The notes under the pieces are model-generated. The model was not told where the DNA came from. It saw nothing but the letters and a program-made list of their open reading frames with translations, and searched no databases. The position numbers were made by a program, and so were the translations under genes. From Alsobacter sp046349155 (GTDB lineage Bacteria; Pseudomonadota; Alphaproteobacteria; Rhizobiales; Beijerinckiaceae), in the NCBI GenBank assembly GCA_046349155.1, contig JAXMCW010000006.1:62001-126000 (forward strand): DNA of 64,000 bases. Reading direction: 5' to 3'. The number at the start of each line of letters is the position of its first letter. Positions within the stretch are counted from its first letter, which is position 1. Shown piece after piece: positions 9,513 through 18,731 of the stretch.

Positions 9513-10465
9513 CAGGCCCTCTGCACGCGCGGGTCGATCGCCGTCTGCATGACGTCGACGAGCAGGTTCAGGACGACGAAGATCAGCGCGAGAACGAGGA
9601 TCGTGCCCTGCAGCAGGGGAAGGTCGCGCTGGAAGATCGCGGCGTTGAGCAGGAAGCCGGTGCCGGGCCAGGCGAACACGGTCTCGATCAGGATGGAGCC
9701 GCCGAGCAGGTAGCCGAGCTGCAGGCCCATGACGGCGAAGGCGGTCGGCGCGGCGTTCTTGACCACGTGGCGGAACACGCCGCGGTCGAGCAGCCCGCGC
9801 GCGGCGAGCGCCTGCACGAAGTCCTGGCCCAGGATCTCGCCGACGAGGGCCTTCACGGTGCGCGCGATGATGCCCATCGGGATGACCGACATGGTGACGG
9901 CGGGCAGGACGAGGTAGCGCAGGTAGTCCCAGCTGAGGCTGCGCCCGTCCGATCCGCCTGGCCCGCCGCCGGTCGCCGGCAGCCAGCCGAGCTGCACGGA
10001 GAAGACGATCACGAGAACCATCCCCAGCCAGTAATGCGGTACGCTGACCCCGAGCACGGAGACGAGCGAGGCGAGCTTGTCGAGCCAGGTGCCGCTGGCA
10101 TAGCCCGCGAGCAGGCCCAGGCCCGCGCCGAGCGCGAAGCCGATGAGGGTCGCCGCCGCCGCCAGGATGAGCGAGTTCACGACGGCGTTGAGCACCTCGG
10201 AGGAGACCGGCCGGCCGGTCGCGATGGAGACCCCGAGATCCCCGTGCAGCACGCGCCAGAGCCAGAGCGCGTATTGCACCGGCAGCGGGCGGTCGAAGCC
10301 GTAGACCGCGCGCATCTGAGCCTGCAGCTCGGCCGAGGCGTCGACCGGCAGCACGGCGGTCAGCGGATCGCCCGGCGCGATGTGGACGAGCATGAAGCAC
10401 ACGAGGCTCACGCCCAGCGCGACGGGCAGCACGTAGACGATCCGCTTGAGGACATAGGCCAGCAT
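9512..10465 (-). CDS. ABC transporter permease, OppB/DppB type
   Basis: Inner-membrane permease of 317 residues beginning MLAYVLKRI. It has the OppB/DppB hallmarks: a first helix near 10-30, the HIAPGDP motif, a periplasmic loop with YGFDRPLPVQY, and an EAA-like loop (FVQALAARGL) for ATPase docking. It forms the transmembrane channel with the OppC-type partner. It lies 63 bases downstream of the binding-protein gene in the same leftward operon. Confidence 0.93.
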   Translation of the reverse strand: MLAYVLKRIVYVLPVALGVSLVCFMLVHIAPGDPLTAVLPVDASAELQAQMRAVYGFDRPLPVQYALWLWRVLHGDLGVSIATGRPVSSEVLNAVVNSLILAAAATLIGFALGAGLGLLAGYASGTWLDKLASLVSVLGVSVPHYWLGMVLVIVFSVQLGWLPATGGGPGGSDGRSLSWDYLRYLVLPAVTMSVIPMGIIARTVKALVGEILGQDFVQALAARGLLDRGVFRHVVKNAAPTAFAVMGLQLGYLLGGSILIETVFAWPGTGFLLNAAIFQRDLPLLQGTILVLALIFVVLNLLVDVMQTAIDPRVQRA

Positions 10466-10528
10466 CGGCTCACCCGGCGGGAGGATGCGCCCCCGCCGCG
10501 GGCGGGAGCGCCGGACGGTGCGGGCGGG

Positions 10529-12127
10529 CTACTTGTCGACGGTGATGGGCGAGAAGTCCTGGAACCAGTTCTGCGCCTGTACGAAGCCCTTCACCTTCGG
10601 GCTCATGGCGCGCGGGTTCACGTCGTGCGTGACCATGAGGAAGAGCGCATCATCCACGTATTTCTCGTGGATCTTCTGCAGGATGGCGGTCTGCTCGTTC
10701 TTGTCGAAGGTGTTGCGCACCTGGTCGAACAGCTTGTCCATCTCGGGGTCGCAGTAATAGCCCCAGTTGGTGCCGGCCGGCGGGGCCAGGTTGCACTGGA
10801 GGTGCCGGATGAAGCCGGTGAAGGGGTCCTGGATGAAGTAGGTGTAGTTCATGCCCGTCGCGCCGCGCGAGCTCTCGTGCTTGGCCCCGGCGCGCCAGAT
10901 GTTGATCAGCGTGTTCCACTCGACCACCTCGAAATCGACCTGGATGCCGATCTCCGCGAGGTTCTGCTGCACGAACTCGTTCATCGGCAGCGGCTGCATC
11001 TGGCCCGAGCCCGAGGCCGAGATGAGGATCTTGGTCTTCAGCGGCTTGTCGGGGCCGTAGCCCGCCTCCGCCATCAGCTTCTTGGCCGCCGCCACGTCGT
11101 GCGTCAGCTTGAAGCTCGGGTTGCCGAACCATTGGTGGCCGGGCGGGAAGAAGCCCTGGGCCGGGATCATCAGTCCGCTGAGCAGCTCCTTCAGGCCCTC
11201 GCGGTCGATCGCGAGGTTGGCCGCCTTGCGCACGCGCACGTCGTTCCAGGGCGACCCCTCGACGCGCGACAAGTGCCAGGTCCAGTTATGCGGGTAGGCG
11301 TTGGTGATGATCGAGAAGCCCGCCTGCTTGAGCGAGGGGACGGCGTCGGGCGCGGGCGCCTCGATCCAGTCCACCTGCCCCGAGCGCAGGGCCGCGACGC
11401 GGGCATTCGCCTCAGGAAGCGGCACGAGCACGAGCTTGTCGAGCTTGGGCACGCGCGCCTTGTCCCAATACTCGGGGTTGGGCACAAGCTCCACCCGCTC
11501 GCGCGGCGTGAAGCTGACGATCTTCCAGGGCCCGGTGCCCGAGGGGGCCTTCGCCACGGCGTCCCAGCTCTTGCCCTGCTTCTCCCAGTTGGCGGGGGAG
11601 GACATCATGATCCAGGCGAGCTGGTAGGGCAGGGTGGCGTCGGGCGTCTTGGTGACGATCTCCAGCGTCAGCGGGTCCACCGCCTTGTAGCTCGCCACCG
11701 CGGGGATGCGCGAGCGGCCCTGGGCGGATTGCCGCGGATCGAACTGCGGAGCCTCCTTCACGAGCAGCTTGTCGAAGTTCCAGACCACCGCATCCGCCGT
11801 GAAGGCGCTGCCATCGTGGAACTTGACGCCGTCGCGCAGCTTGAAGGTCCATTTCGTCTTGTCGGCCGGGTCCACCGCCCAGCTCACCGCCAGCCCCGGG
11901 ACGAGGTCGGAGGGCTTGGTGGCGCTGCTCAGGTCCCAGTTGACGAGCGCGTCATAGGCGGTGAAGCCGAGGAAGCGCTGGCCCTCGCCGCCATTGTCGG
12001 GCTGGCCCGTGGTGAGCGGAATGTCCGACGCCGTCATGCCGATGCGCAGGGTGCCCTGCGCTAGGGCGGCGGAGGCCGAGACCCAGGCGGTGGCGGCGAA
12101 GGCGGCGGCGATTGCGATTTTCTTCAT
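10529..12127 (-). CDS. ABC transporter periplasmic solute-binding protein, family 5
   Basis: Periplasmic SBP_bac_5 (DppA/OppA/NikA-type) binding protein of 532 residues. It has a Sec signal peptide (MKKIAIAAAFAATAWVSASA, cleavage near ALAQ at about 23-24), the KWTFKLRDGVKFHDGSAFTA motif early in the mature protein, and WNDVRVRKAANLAIDREGL in the middle. The open frame begins 11 codons earlier, but the ATG at 12127 gives the proper signal peptide. It is the first gene of the importer operon. The family binds peptides, nickel, opines, glutathione or sugars, and ligand cannot be assigned from sequence. Linkage to the kinase/isomerase/aldolase genes suggests a ribose- or nucleoside-derived compound. 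Confidence 0.92.
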   Translation of the reverse strand: MKKIAIAAAFAATAWVSASAALAQGTLRIGMTASDIPLTTGQPDNGGEGQRFLGFTAYDALVNWDLSSATKPSDLVPGLAVSWAVDPADKTKWTFKLRDGVKFHDGSAFTADAVVWNFDKLLVKEAPQFDPRQSAQGRSRIPAVASYKAVDPLTLEIVTKTPDATLPYQLAWIMMSSPANWEKQGKSWDAVAKAPSGTGPWKIVSFTPRERVELVPNPEYWDKARVPKLDKLVLVPLPEANARVAALRSGQVDWIEAPAPDAVPSLKQAGFSIITNAYPHNWTWHLSRVEGSPWNDVRVRKAANLAIDREGLKELLSGLMIPAQGFFPPGHQWFGNPSFKLTHDVAAAKKLMAEAGYGPDKPLKTKILISASGSGQMQPLPMNEFVQQNLAEIGIQVDFEVVEWNTLINIWRAGAKHESSRGATGMNYTYFIQDPFTGFIRHLQCNLAPPAGTNWGYYCDPEMDKLFDQVRNTFDKNEQTAILQKIHEKYVDDALFLMVTHDVNPRAMSPKVKGFVQAQNWFQDFSPITVDK

Positions 12128-12206
12128 GGGGCTGGTCCCGGACTGAACTGGGTCCGTCACAGCAAGATCCAGGCCAGCCCCCGACGCGGAACGGGGAGAC
12201 GTGGCC

Positions 12207-12593
12207 CTAGAGGGGGGCCCAGGTGCCGAGGTCGTCGATCCCGTCGAGGCCGAGGCCGTCGATCCCGGCCGGCTGCGTCATGGCCTGCATCGTGTTCTGC
12301 ATCGCCCGGTAATTGTCGAAGGCGGCGCGTCCGCCGACATAGATGCAGCCGCAGCCCGCGGGATCGGAGACGATGTAGCTCACCTTGTTGCCGATGGTCT
12401 GCTTCACCATCGCGTTGGGCGGAAGCGCGTTGTACGTGGCGATCTGCTGCGGCGTCGTCGGCGTCTTGGCGGTGAATCCCGCATTGAGGAGCATGCGGTT
12501 GCCGCCCGCGGCGGGCGCGGAGACCTTGCCGGCGGTCTGGCACCCGGCGGCGAGGAGAGCGACGGTGACGAGGCAGAGGATACGGGACGTCAT
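12207..12593 (-). CDS. Small lipoprotein with CxC motif
   Basis: 128-residue predicted lipoprotein. The signal peptide ends in the lipobox LLAAGC (Cys18). The mature part carries MLLNAGFTAKTPTTPQQ, a NALPPNAMVKQTIGNKVSYIVSD block and a CGC motif at 81-83 in GCGCIYVGG. It aligns end to end with the 127-residue lipoprotein at 39705-40088, sharing the GFT.K, N.LPPN, VKQT/VQQT, ADP/SDP, CxCxY and YR segments. No function is known to me. The CxC next to an aromatic-rich stretch could be a metal- or redox-active site. It lies 79 bases downstream of the binding-protein start on the same strand, upstream of it in transcription, but probably has its own transcript. Confidence 0.8.
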   Translation of the reverse strand: MTSRILCLVTVALLAAGCQTAGKVSAPAAGGNRMLLNAGFTAKTPTTPQQIATYNALPPNAMVKQTIGNKVSYIVSDPAGCGCIYVGGRAAFDNYRAMQNTMQAMTQPAGIDGLGLDGIDDLGTWAPL

Positions 12594-12800
12594 GAACCCC
12601 TCTTGGGAATCGCTGTTGGGCGGAAGACACGTGGCGCGGGCGACTCAGCAGGCTGTCGCGGCACACGCTTAGCGCGAATCCGGCCGCAGCCAAGCCCCGC
12701 CCCCGCCACGACGCGACTGGCCGGCGCGTCTCTTTCGCCCCATATTCGTCGCGCACGCGCATCGCCAGGGCCGGACAAGGCCGCCGCGAGGGACCCGCTC

Positions 12801-13130
12801 ATGTCGTTCCGCCTGCCGCAAACCCTCGCAGGACCCGCCCGCGGCCAGAGCGGCGCGAGCGTGCTCGACGTCGAGATCGCGCAGCAAAGGGCCCAGACCC
12901 TCGGCGACCTCGGCCACCAGGTCGAACAGGCCCTGCAGGCGTTGCGCGACCATGATGCGGACGGGCGGGACCGGGAGGCCCGCGAGCGGCTGCTGGACGC
13001 CGCGGCGGACCGCGTCTGGGCGCTCATGGTTCAGCGCGAGCTCTCGGGGCTGCGCCACTGGGATGCGGTCGTGAAGGCCTATGGCGTGCCGCGCGAGGTG
13101 CTCAACCGCATGGGACGGGTGGTCCGCTGA
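12801..13130 (+). CDS. Conserved hypothetical protein, possibly DUF6665-like
   Basis: 109-residue soluble, helix-rich protein. It contains VLDVEIAQQRAQTLGDLGHQ near residue 25, a long amphipathic helical stretch, and a C-terminal segment with VQRELSGLRHWDAVVKAYGVP. The architecture resembles small DUF6665-type proteins of Hyphomicrobiales, a tentative recollection. No catalytic motif is seen. It stands alone, divergent from the lipoprotein gene, with a 207-base gap upstream and 167 bases to the next gene. The start ATG has only a weak GGGAC site upstream. Confidence 0.65.
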   Translation: MSFRLPQTLAGPARGQSGASVLDVEIAQQRAQTLGDLGHQVEQALQALRDHDADGRDREARERLLDAAADRVWALMVQRELSGLRHWDAVVKAYGVPREVLNRMGRVVR

Positions 13131-13297
13131 GGTTCGCCGGGACCCGTACAGCACAAAAAGCATGCAACTGAAGGTTGAAACTGGGGAAAGGCCTGGCTTT
13201 CCGCGACGAATTGCGTTGTTTTTTAAGAGTCGGCTGCTTCTATTCGTCCAGGCCGTGAGATGTCGTCCGGCGCTCGACAGGTCAGGCGTCCGGCCCC

Positions 13298-15628
13298 ATG
13301 CGGCAGCGCATCATCATCGCGGGGCTTTTTCTCGCCGCCTGGGCGGCGCTGTCCTCGCCCTGGCTGTCGGGGACCTTCACGATCCCCTATGACGCCAAGG
13401 CGCATTTCCAGGCCCAGATCCAGTTCCTCGCCTCCGCGCTGCATTCCGGCGACAGCCCGTTCTGGACGCCCAACGTCTTCACCGGCTCGCCGCAGATCGC
13501 CGATCCGCAATCCCTGATCTTCTCGCCCGCCTTCCTGCTGGCCCTGTTCGAACCCGAGCCCTCTTTCCGCATGGTCGACGCCTACGTGCTGTGCCTCCTC
13601 GCCGGCGGCGGCCTCGCGGTGATGATGTTCGGCTTCGACCGCGGCTGGCATCCCGCCGCCGCGCTCGTCGCGGCGATCGCCTTCTCGTTCGGAGCATCGG
13701 CCGCCTGGCGCATCCAGCATGTCGGTCAGATCAAGAGCTACGTCTTCTTCGCCGTGACGCTCTGGCTGCTGCAGCGCTGCGTCAGGACGCCCCGCTGGTG
13801 GACCGGGATCCTCTGCGGCCTCGCGGCCGCGGCCATGATCGCCGAGCCGGACCAGGTCGCCCTGCTCGCCTGCTACGTCCTGTTCGGCTTCGCCGTCCAC
13901 GCGCTCGCGACGGCGGAGGCGCCGCTGCGCGCCGTGCGCGCGGCGCTGCCGGCCCTCGCTCTCGCAGGCGCGACCTGCGTGGCGCTCGCCGCGGTGCCGC
14001 TGCTGCTGACCCTCCTCTTCGCCGAGGATTCCAACCGGCCCGCCATCGCCCTGAGCGAGGCCCTGCACGGCTCGCTGCACCCGGCCTCCCTGCTCACGCT
14101 CGTGGTGGCCGACCTCTTCGGGGCGCTGAACCCCGCCGTCGACTATTGGGGGCCCTCGAGCAAGGGTTGGGCCTCCGGCGAGATCGCGCTCACCCAGAAC
14201 ATGGGCCAGCTCTATGTGGGAGCGCTGCCGATCCTCCTCGTCGCCGTGGTCGGCGTCATGCAGCGCCGGCTCCTCGACCGCAAGGCGGCGTTCTGGGCGG
14301 CGGCTGCGGCGGCGCTCGTGCTCTATGGACTGGGCCGCTACACCGCGTTCTTCGGCGCGGTCTACAGGATCGTGCCCGGCGTCGAGGAGTTCCGGCGCCC
14401 CGCCGACGCCACCTTCCTGATCGGGGCGGCGTTGGCGCTGCTGGGCGGGCACTTCCTGAATTCCTGGCTGGTGGCGGCCTCCCCCGCCGGTCGACGGCCG
14501 CTGCTGCTCGGCGCTCCGCTCCTGCTGGCCTGCGTGGTGTCCGTCGCCGCCTGGACGGCGGCGAGCCACGGCCGGCTCGACGTGGCCCTCGCACCCATCG
14601 CGTCGGCCGCCCTCTGGCTCACGGGCGGCGTCGCCGTGCTGGCGGCGAGCCGGTTCATCACCCTGCGCACGGGCTCGTCGGGCCCCGGCGCGGTCGCGGC
14701 CGCGCTGGTCGCGGGCTGCTTCATGGTGGCCGACCTTGCGGCCAATAACGGCCCTAACGAATCCACAGCCCTGCCGCCGCAGGCCTATGACGCGTTGAAC
14801 CGCGAGACGCGCAACGAGACGGTGGCCCTGCTGCGCCGCCTCCTGCGCGAGCCCGCCACCCGGGACCGCCGGCCCCGCATCGAGCTCGCAGGGCTGGGCT
14901 TCCAGTGGCCGAACGCGGGCATGGTCCAGGGCTTCGAGAACATCTTCGGCTACAACCCGCTTCGGCTCGGCGACTTCAACGCCGCCACCGACGCGCCGGA
15001 CACGATCGCCACGCCGGACCAGCGCAAGTTCACGCCGATCTTCCCGTCCTATCGCTCGACCTTCGCGAACCTGCTGGGCCTGCGCTACATCGCGACGGGC
15101 GCGCCCGTGGAACTGATCGACCGCCGCCTGAAGGCCGGCGACCTGCGCTTCATCGGCCGCACGCGCGAGGCTTACATATACGAGAACCCCGATGCGCTCC
15201 CGCGCGTGCTCTTCGCCGACCGGGTCCGCCTCGGCGAGTTCGACGAAATCGTCCAGACCGGGGCCTGGCCCACGGGCTTCGACCCCACGCGCGAGGTGGT
15301 GCTGGAGGAGGAGCCGGACGACGCACCGCCGGCGTCGGTCGCCACGGACGACCATGCCGGCTATGCCCGGCTGGTGAGCTACAGGAACACCGTGGTCACC
15401 GTGGAAGTGCATGCCGCACGCCCGGGCTATGTCGTCCTGAACGACGCCTACCAGCCCTGGTGGCGGGCGACCGTCGACGAGCGCGACGTCGAGATCCTCA
15501 AGGCCAACGTGCTCTTCCGCGCCGTGCCGGTTCCGGCCGGAGACCACGTGGTGCGCTTCGAGTTCAAGCCCATCGAAGGCTCGCTCGCCGACGTGGCGGG
15601 GCTGCTGCTGTCGCCCGAGACGCCCTGA
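13298..15628 (+). CDS. YfhO-like polytopic membrane protein
   Basis: 776-residue integral membrane protein. About a dozen hydrophobic helices span residues 5-480. An early periplasmic loop contains PYDAKAHFQAQIQFLASALHSGD and WTPNVFTGSPQIADPQS, the layout seen in YfhO/GT-C-like glycosyltransferases, where acidic residues in the first loop bind a lipid-phosphate sugar donor. A soluble C-terminal domain (about 485-776) ends in a beta-rich segment with DAYQPWWRATVDE, a typical YfhO ending. YfhO proteins in Bacillus glycosylate teichoic acids; in Gram-negative bacteria the acceptor is mostly unknown. There are no polysaccharide genes alongside to hint at one. Confidence 0.75.
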   Translation: MRQRIIIAGLFLAAWAALSSPWLSGTFTIPYDAKAHFQAQIQFLASALHSGDSPFWTPNVFTGSPQIADPQSLIFSPAFLLALFEPEPSFRMVDAYVLCLLAGGGLAVMMFGFDRGWHPAAALVAAIAFSFGASAAWRIQHVGQIKSYVFFAVTLWLLQRCVRTPRWWTGILCGLAAAAMIAEPDQVALLACYVLFGFAVHALATAEAPLRAVRAALPALALAGATCVALAAVPLLLTLLFAEDSNRPAIALSEALHGSLHPASLLTLVVADLFGALNPAVDYWGPSSKGWASGEIALTQNMGQLYVGALPILLVAVVGVMQRRLLDRKAAFWAAAAAALVLYGLGRYTAFFGAVYRIVPGVEEFRRPADATFLIGAALALLGGHFLNSWLVAASPAGRRPLLLGAPLLLACVVSVAAWTAASHGRLDVALAPIASAALWLTGGVAVLAASRFITLRTGSSGPGAVAAALVAGCFMVADLAANNGPNESTALPPQAYDALNRETRNETVALLRRLLREPATRDRRPRIELAGLGFQWPNAGMVQGFENIFGYNPLRLGDFNAATDAPDTIATPDQRKFTPIFPSYRSTFANLLGLRYIATGAPVELIDRRLKAGDLRFIGRTREAYIYENPDALPRVLFADRVRLGEFDEIVQTGAWPTGFDPTREVVLEEEPDDAPPASVATDDHAGYARLVSYRNTVVTVEVHAARPGYVVLNDAYQPWWRATVDERDVEILKANVLFRAVPVPAGDHVVRFEFKPIEGSLADVAGLLLSPETP

Positions 15629-15729
15629 GGCGCGGGCCCGGCCGGTCTTGGCGGCGCAGGCCGCGCGGGCGCTTCCGCCGCGCCCCGGGGAATGCCATTC
15701 TCCCGCCGTGCCGCCTGCGCGAGTTCCCG

Positions 15730-17061
15730 ATGAGCCATCTCCTGCACCGCATCGCCGACGCCGATATGCCCGTCGCGGCCGGCGGCTCCGGCATCGAGCT
15801 GGTCGACTCGACGGGGCGGCGCTACGTGGACGCCTCGGGCGGCGCGGCCGTGTCCTGCCTCGGCCATGCCCATCCCGACGTGCTCGCCGCCCTGCACGCG
15901 CAGCTCGACAGGATCACCTACGCCCATACGGGCTTCTTCACGACCGAGGTGGCCGAACGCCTCGCCGACCGGCTCGTGGCGGACGCTCCGGCGGGCCTCG
16001 ACCACGTCTACCTCGTCTCCGGCGGCTCGGAGGCGATGGAAGCCGCGTTGAAGATGGCCCGGCAATACGTCCTGGAGATCGGGCAGGAGCGGCGCCGCCA
16101 CGTCATCGCGCGCCGGCAGAGCTACCACGGCAACACGCTCGGCGCGCTCGCGGCGGGCGGCAACGCGGCGCGGCGCGCCTTCTTCGCTCCACTGCTCGTG
16201 GAGACGCACCATGTCGAGCCCTGCTTCGCTTATCGGCACCAGCGGCCGGACGAGAGCGACGAGGCCTATGCCCTGCGCGCGGCCCGGTCGCTCGAGGACA
16301 AGATCCTCGCGCTCGGCCCCGACACCGTGATGGCCTTCGTGGCGGAGACGGTTGTCGGCGCGACGACGGGCTGCACGCCGCCGGTGGCCGACTATTTCCG
16401 GCACATCCGCGAGATCTGCGATCGCTACGGCGTTTTGCTGGTGCTCGACGAGGTGATGTGCGGCATGGGCCGCACCGGCACGCTGCATGCCTGCGAGCAG
16501 GAAGCCGTCGCACCCGATATCCTCGCCGTCGCCAAGGGGCTCGGCGGCGGCTACCAGCCCATCGGGGCCGTGCTGCTCTCCCGCCGCATCTTCGAGGCCT
16601 TCGCGCAGGGCTCCGGGTTCTTCCAGCACGGCCACACCTATATGGGCCACCCCATGGCGGCGGCGGCGAGCCTCGCGGTGCAGGAGGTGATCCGGCGCGA
16701 CAACCTGCTCGCCAATGTCGTGGAGCAGGGCGCCCTGCTGCGCGCGATGCTGGAAGAGCGCTTCGGCAACGCGCCCAATGTGGGCGACATCCGCGGGCGC
16801 GGGCTGTTCCATGCCGTGGAGCTCGTCGCGGACCGCGGGACCAAGGCGCCGTTCGATCCTGCGCTCCGGCTGCACCAGCGCGTGAAGGCCGAGGCCATGG
16901 CGCGCGGCCTTCTCGTCTACCCGATGGGCGGCACGGTCGACGGCGTTCGCGGGGATCACATCCTCCTCGCCCCGCCCTTCATCGTGACGCCCGGGCAGGT
17001 CGGAACGATCGTCGAGCGCTTCGGCGACGCCGTCGACGCGGCTTTGGCCGGGCTGCGGTGA
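15730..17061 (+). CDS. Class III (omega) aminotransferase, PLP-dependent
   Basis: 443-residue aminotransferase of the class III family (GabT/BioA/ArgD fold type I). It shows SGGSEAMEAALKMARQY for cofactor phosphate binding, the YHGNTLGAL loop, LVLDEVMCGMGRTG with the PLP-binding Asp, and the Schiff-base Lys in VAKGLGGGYQPIGA. Subgroup features fit the aspartate aminotransferase family proteins often annotated as beta-alanine/pyruvate or adenosylmethionine-8-amino-7-oxononanoate-like enzymes. Substrate cannot be fixed. It follows the YfhO-like gene by about 100 bases on the same strand and has its own start region. Confidence 0.88.
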   Translation: MSHLLHRIADADMPVAAGGSGIELVDSTGRRYVDASGGAAVSCLGHAHPDVLAALHAQLDRITYAHTGFFTTEVAERLADRLVADAPAGLDHVYLVSGGSEAMEAALKMARQYVLEIGQERRRHVIARRQSYHGNTLGALAAGGNAARRAFFAPLLVETHHVEPCFAYRHQRPDESDEAYALRAARSLEDKILALGPDTVMAFVAETVVGATTGCTPPVADYFRHIREICDRYGVLLVLDEVMCGMGRTGTLHACEQEAVAPDILAVAKGLGGGYQPIGAVLLSRRIFEAFAQGSGFFQHGHTYMGHPMAAAASLAVQEVIRRDNLLANVVEQGALLRAMLEERFGNAPNVGDIRGRGLFHAVELVADRGTKAPFDPALRLHQRVKAEAMARGLLVYPMGGTVDGVRGDHILLAPPFIVTPGQVGTIVERFGDAVDAALAGLR

Positions 17062-17110
17062 GGCTCGCCGCCGTGCGTCCCCGCCATGGCGGACGGGGGG
17101 CGTCCCGCCC

Positions 17111-17737
17111 TCAGCCGAGGCTCGACGAGTCCACCAGCGCCACGCCCGCGGCCCTGACCTGCGCCAGCGCCCGGTCGAGGGAGCCGTCGACGTCGATCGC
17201 GCGGCAGGCGTCGAGGACCATGGCGACCTCGAAGCCGGCACGCACCGCGTCGAGCGCGGAGTAGCTGACGCACACGTCCGTCGCGAGTCCAGTCAGGTAG
17301 ACCTGTGTCAGGCCGCGCTCGCGCAGGTAGCCCGCGAGGCCGGTCGACGTGACCCGGTCATTCTCGAAGAACGCAGAATAGGAATCCACGTGGGTGCGGA
17401 ACCCCTTGCGGATGATCAGCTCCACGGGGCCGAGGTCGAGGCCGGGGTGAAGCGCCGCGCCCTCGGTCCCCTGCACGCAATGGTCCGGCCAGAGCGTCTG
17501 GACGCCGTAGTGCAGCTCGACGGACTCGAAAGGGGACCTGGCCTCGTGGCTCGTCGCGAAGGAGTGGTGGCCCGGCGGGTGCCAGTCCTGCGTGGCGACG
17601 GCATGGGGAAACATCGCCGACAGCCGGTTGATGACAGGGATCACGGCGTCGCCGCCGGCCACGCCGAGCGCTCCGCCCGGCAGGAAGTCGTTCTGGACGT
17701 CGACGGCGATCAGGACGGAGTGGGGGCTGAGGGGCAT
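17111..17737 (-). CDS. pncA: Nicotinamidase (bifunctional nicotinamidase/pyrazinamidase)
   Basis: Hydrolyses nicotinamide to nicotinate for the NAD salvage pathway. The 208-residue isochorismatase-fold protein has the catalytic triad Asp13 (AVDVQNDF), Lys111 (IIRKGF) and Cys156 (LATDVCVSYSA), and the metal-binding DWHPPGHHSF at 51-60. The ATG at 17737 is chosen because the family begins a few residues before the first beta strand. The 21 extra upstream codons are not conserved-looking. It converges on the aminotransferase gene. Confidence 0.93.
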   Translation of the reverse strand: MPLSPHSVLIAVDVQNDFLPGGALGVAGGDAVIPVINRLSAMFPHAVATQDWHPPGHHSFATSHEARSPFESVELHYGVQTLWPDHCVQGTEGAALHPGLDLGPVELIIRKGFRTHVDSYSAFFENDRVTSTGLAGYLRERGLTQVYLTGLATDVCVSYSALDAVRAGFEVAMVLDACRAIDVDGSLDRALAQVRAAGVALVDSSSLG

Positions 17738-17806
17738 CGCGGCTCCGTGCGGGTGAAGGGACCCCGGTCCGGGGTCGGTGCGGATCGGTGCAAGGCGCAT
17801 GCCCGC

Positions 17807-18685
17807 TCACGGCGTCGGCACGAAGACCTCCAGCGCCTCCGGTCGCACGGAGAAGCGCGCCGGCGTCATGCCGCGGATCTCGCCGTCCACGTTGATGTGG
17901 CGCGGCTTGGAGGTGACGACCTCGAACCAGGTGCCGCGCTCCGAGCGGACCTCCGGCGCCGCGTGGTGGGCACCGGTGCGCAAGGCGGGCGCGAGGATGG
18001 CGAGGCGCCACAGCCTGTTGGTCTCCAGGCTGTAGAGGTCCAGGAGCCCGTCGTCTATCCGTGCGTCAGGCGCGACGGTCATGCCCGCGCCGTAGTAGCG
18101 GCCATTGCCGATGGCGAGTTGCAGGGTGCGGAACGAGGCGGAGCCGCCGGACCAGCGCAGCACCCCGCTGACGCTGCGGGCGCGCAGAACCACCTTGAGC
18201 GACACGATCAGATAGCTGAGCGGCCCAAAGCGGCGCTTGGTCTCCCTGGTGAGGGACCGGGCGAGCGCGGCGCTCAGGCCGATGCTGGCGACGTTCAGGA
18301 AGGGTGCGCCGTTGACTTCGCCCACGTCGACGCGCCGCGTGACGCCGCCGGCGATTACCGCCGCTGCGGCCACGGGGTCCTGCGGCACGCCCAGGGTGCG
18401 GGCGAAGTCGTTGGCGGTGCCCAGCGGCAGGACCCCCATGGGCAGTCCCGCATCGATCACGGCGCCTGCGGCGGAGCTGAGGGTTCCATCGCCGCCGCCG
18501 ATGATCACGGCGTCGCAATCGCGCGCATGCGCGGCGATGAAGGCGGGCAGGTCCGCCGGCTCGTCGCGGAAGACGTGCTCGATCGCCACGCCCCCGCTGC
18601 GCAGGCGGTCGATGGCGTGATCGAGCGGGGCGGAGCCGGAACGGGCGGCGGGATTGACGGCCAGCAGGGCGCGGCGGGGTCGCAT
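17807..18685 (-). CDS. Diacylglycerol kinase-family lipid kinase (YegS-like)
   Basis: 292-residue protein of the DAGK catalytic family. Near the N-terminus are the LLAVNPAARSG strand and the nucleotide-binding GGGDGTLSSAAGAV motif, followed by PLGTANDFARTLG and, near the C-terminus, DGLLDLYSL and INVDGEI. Such enzymes phosphorylate diacylglycerol or related lipids at the inner membrane. It is divergent from nothing and lies 46 bases downstream of a PAP2 phosphatase gene on the same strand. The pairing of a lipid kinase with a lipid phosphatase suggests joint work in phospholipid turnover. An upstream in-frame extension of 32 codons is rejected as low-complexity. Confidence 0.87.
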   Translation of the reverse strand: MRPRRALLAVNPAARSGSAPLDHAIDRLRSGGVAIEHVFRDEPADLPAFIAAHARDCDAVIIGGGDGTLSSAAGAVIDAGLPMGVLPLGTANDFARTLGVPQDPVAAAAVIAGGVTRRVDVGEVNGAPFLNVASIGLSAALARSLTRETKRRFGPLSYLIVSLKVVLRARSVSGVLRWSGGSASFRTLQLAIGNGRYYGAGMTVAPDARIDDGLLDLYSLETNRLWRLAILAPALRTGAHHAAPEVRSERGTWFEVVTSKPRHINVDGEIRGMTPARFSVRPEALEVFVPTP

Positions 18686-18731
18686 CGGATCTCGTCGGGT
18701 CGGAGGGTCGTCGGGTTCGGACGGGAACGGC

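Noticed and set aside
13223..15547. Reverse-strand open frame of 774 codons opposite the YfhO-like gene
   Set aside because: Low-complexity Arg/Gly/Glu composition and full overlap with a recognisable membrane protein on the forward strand.
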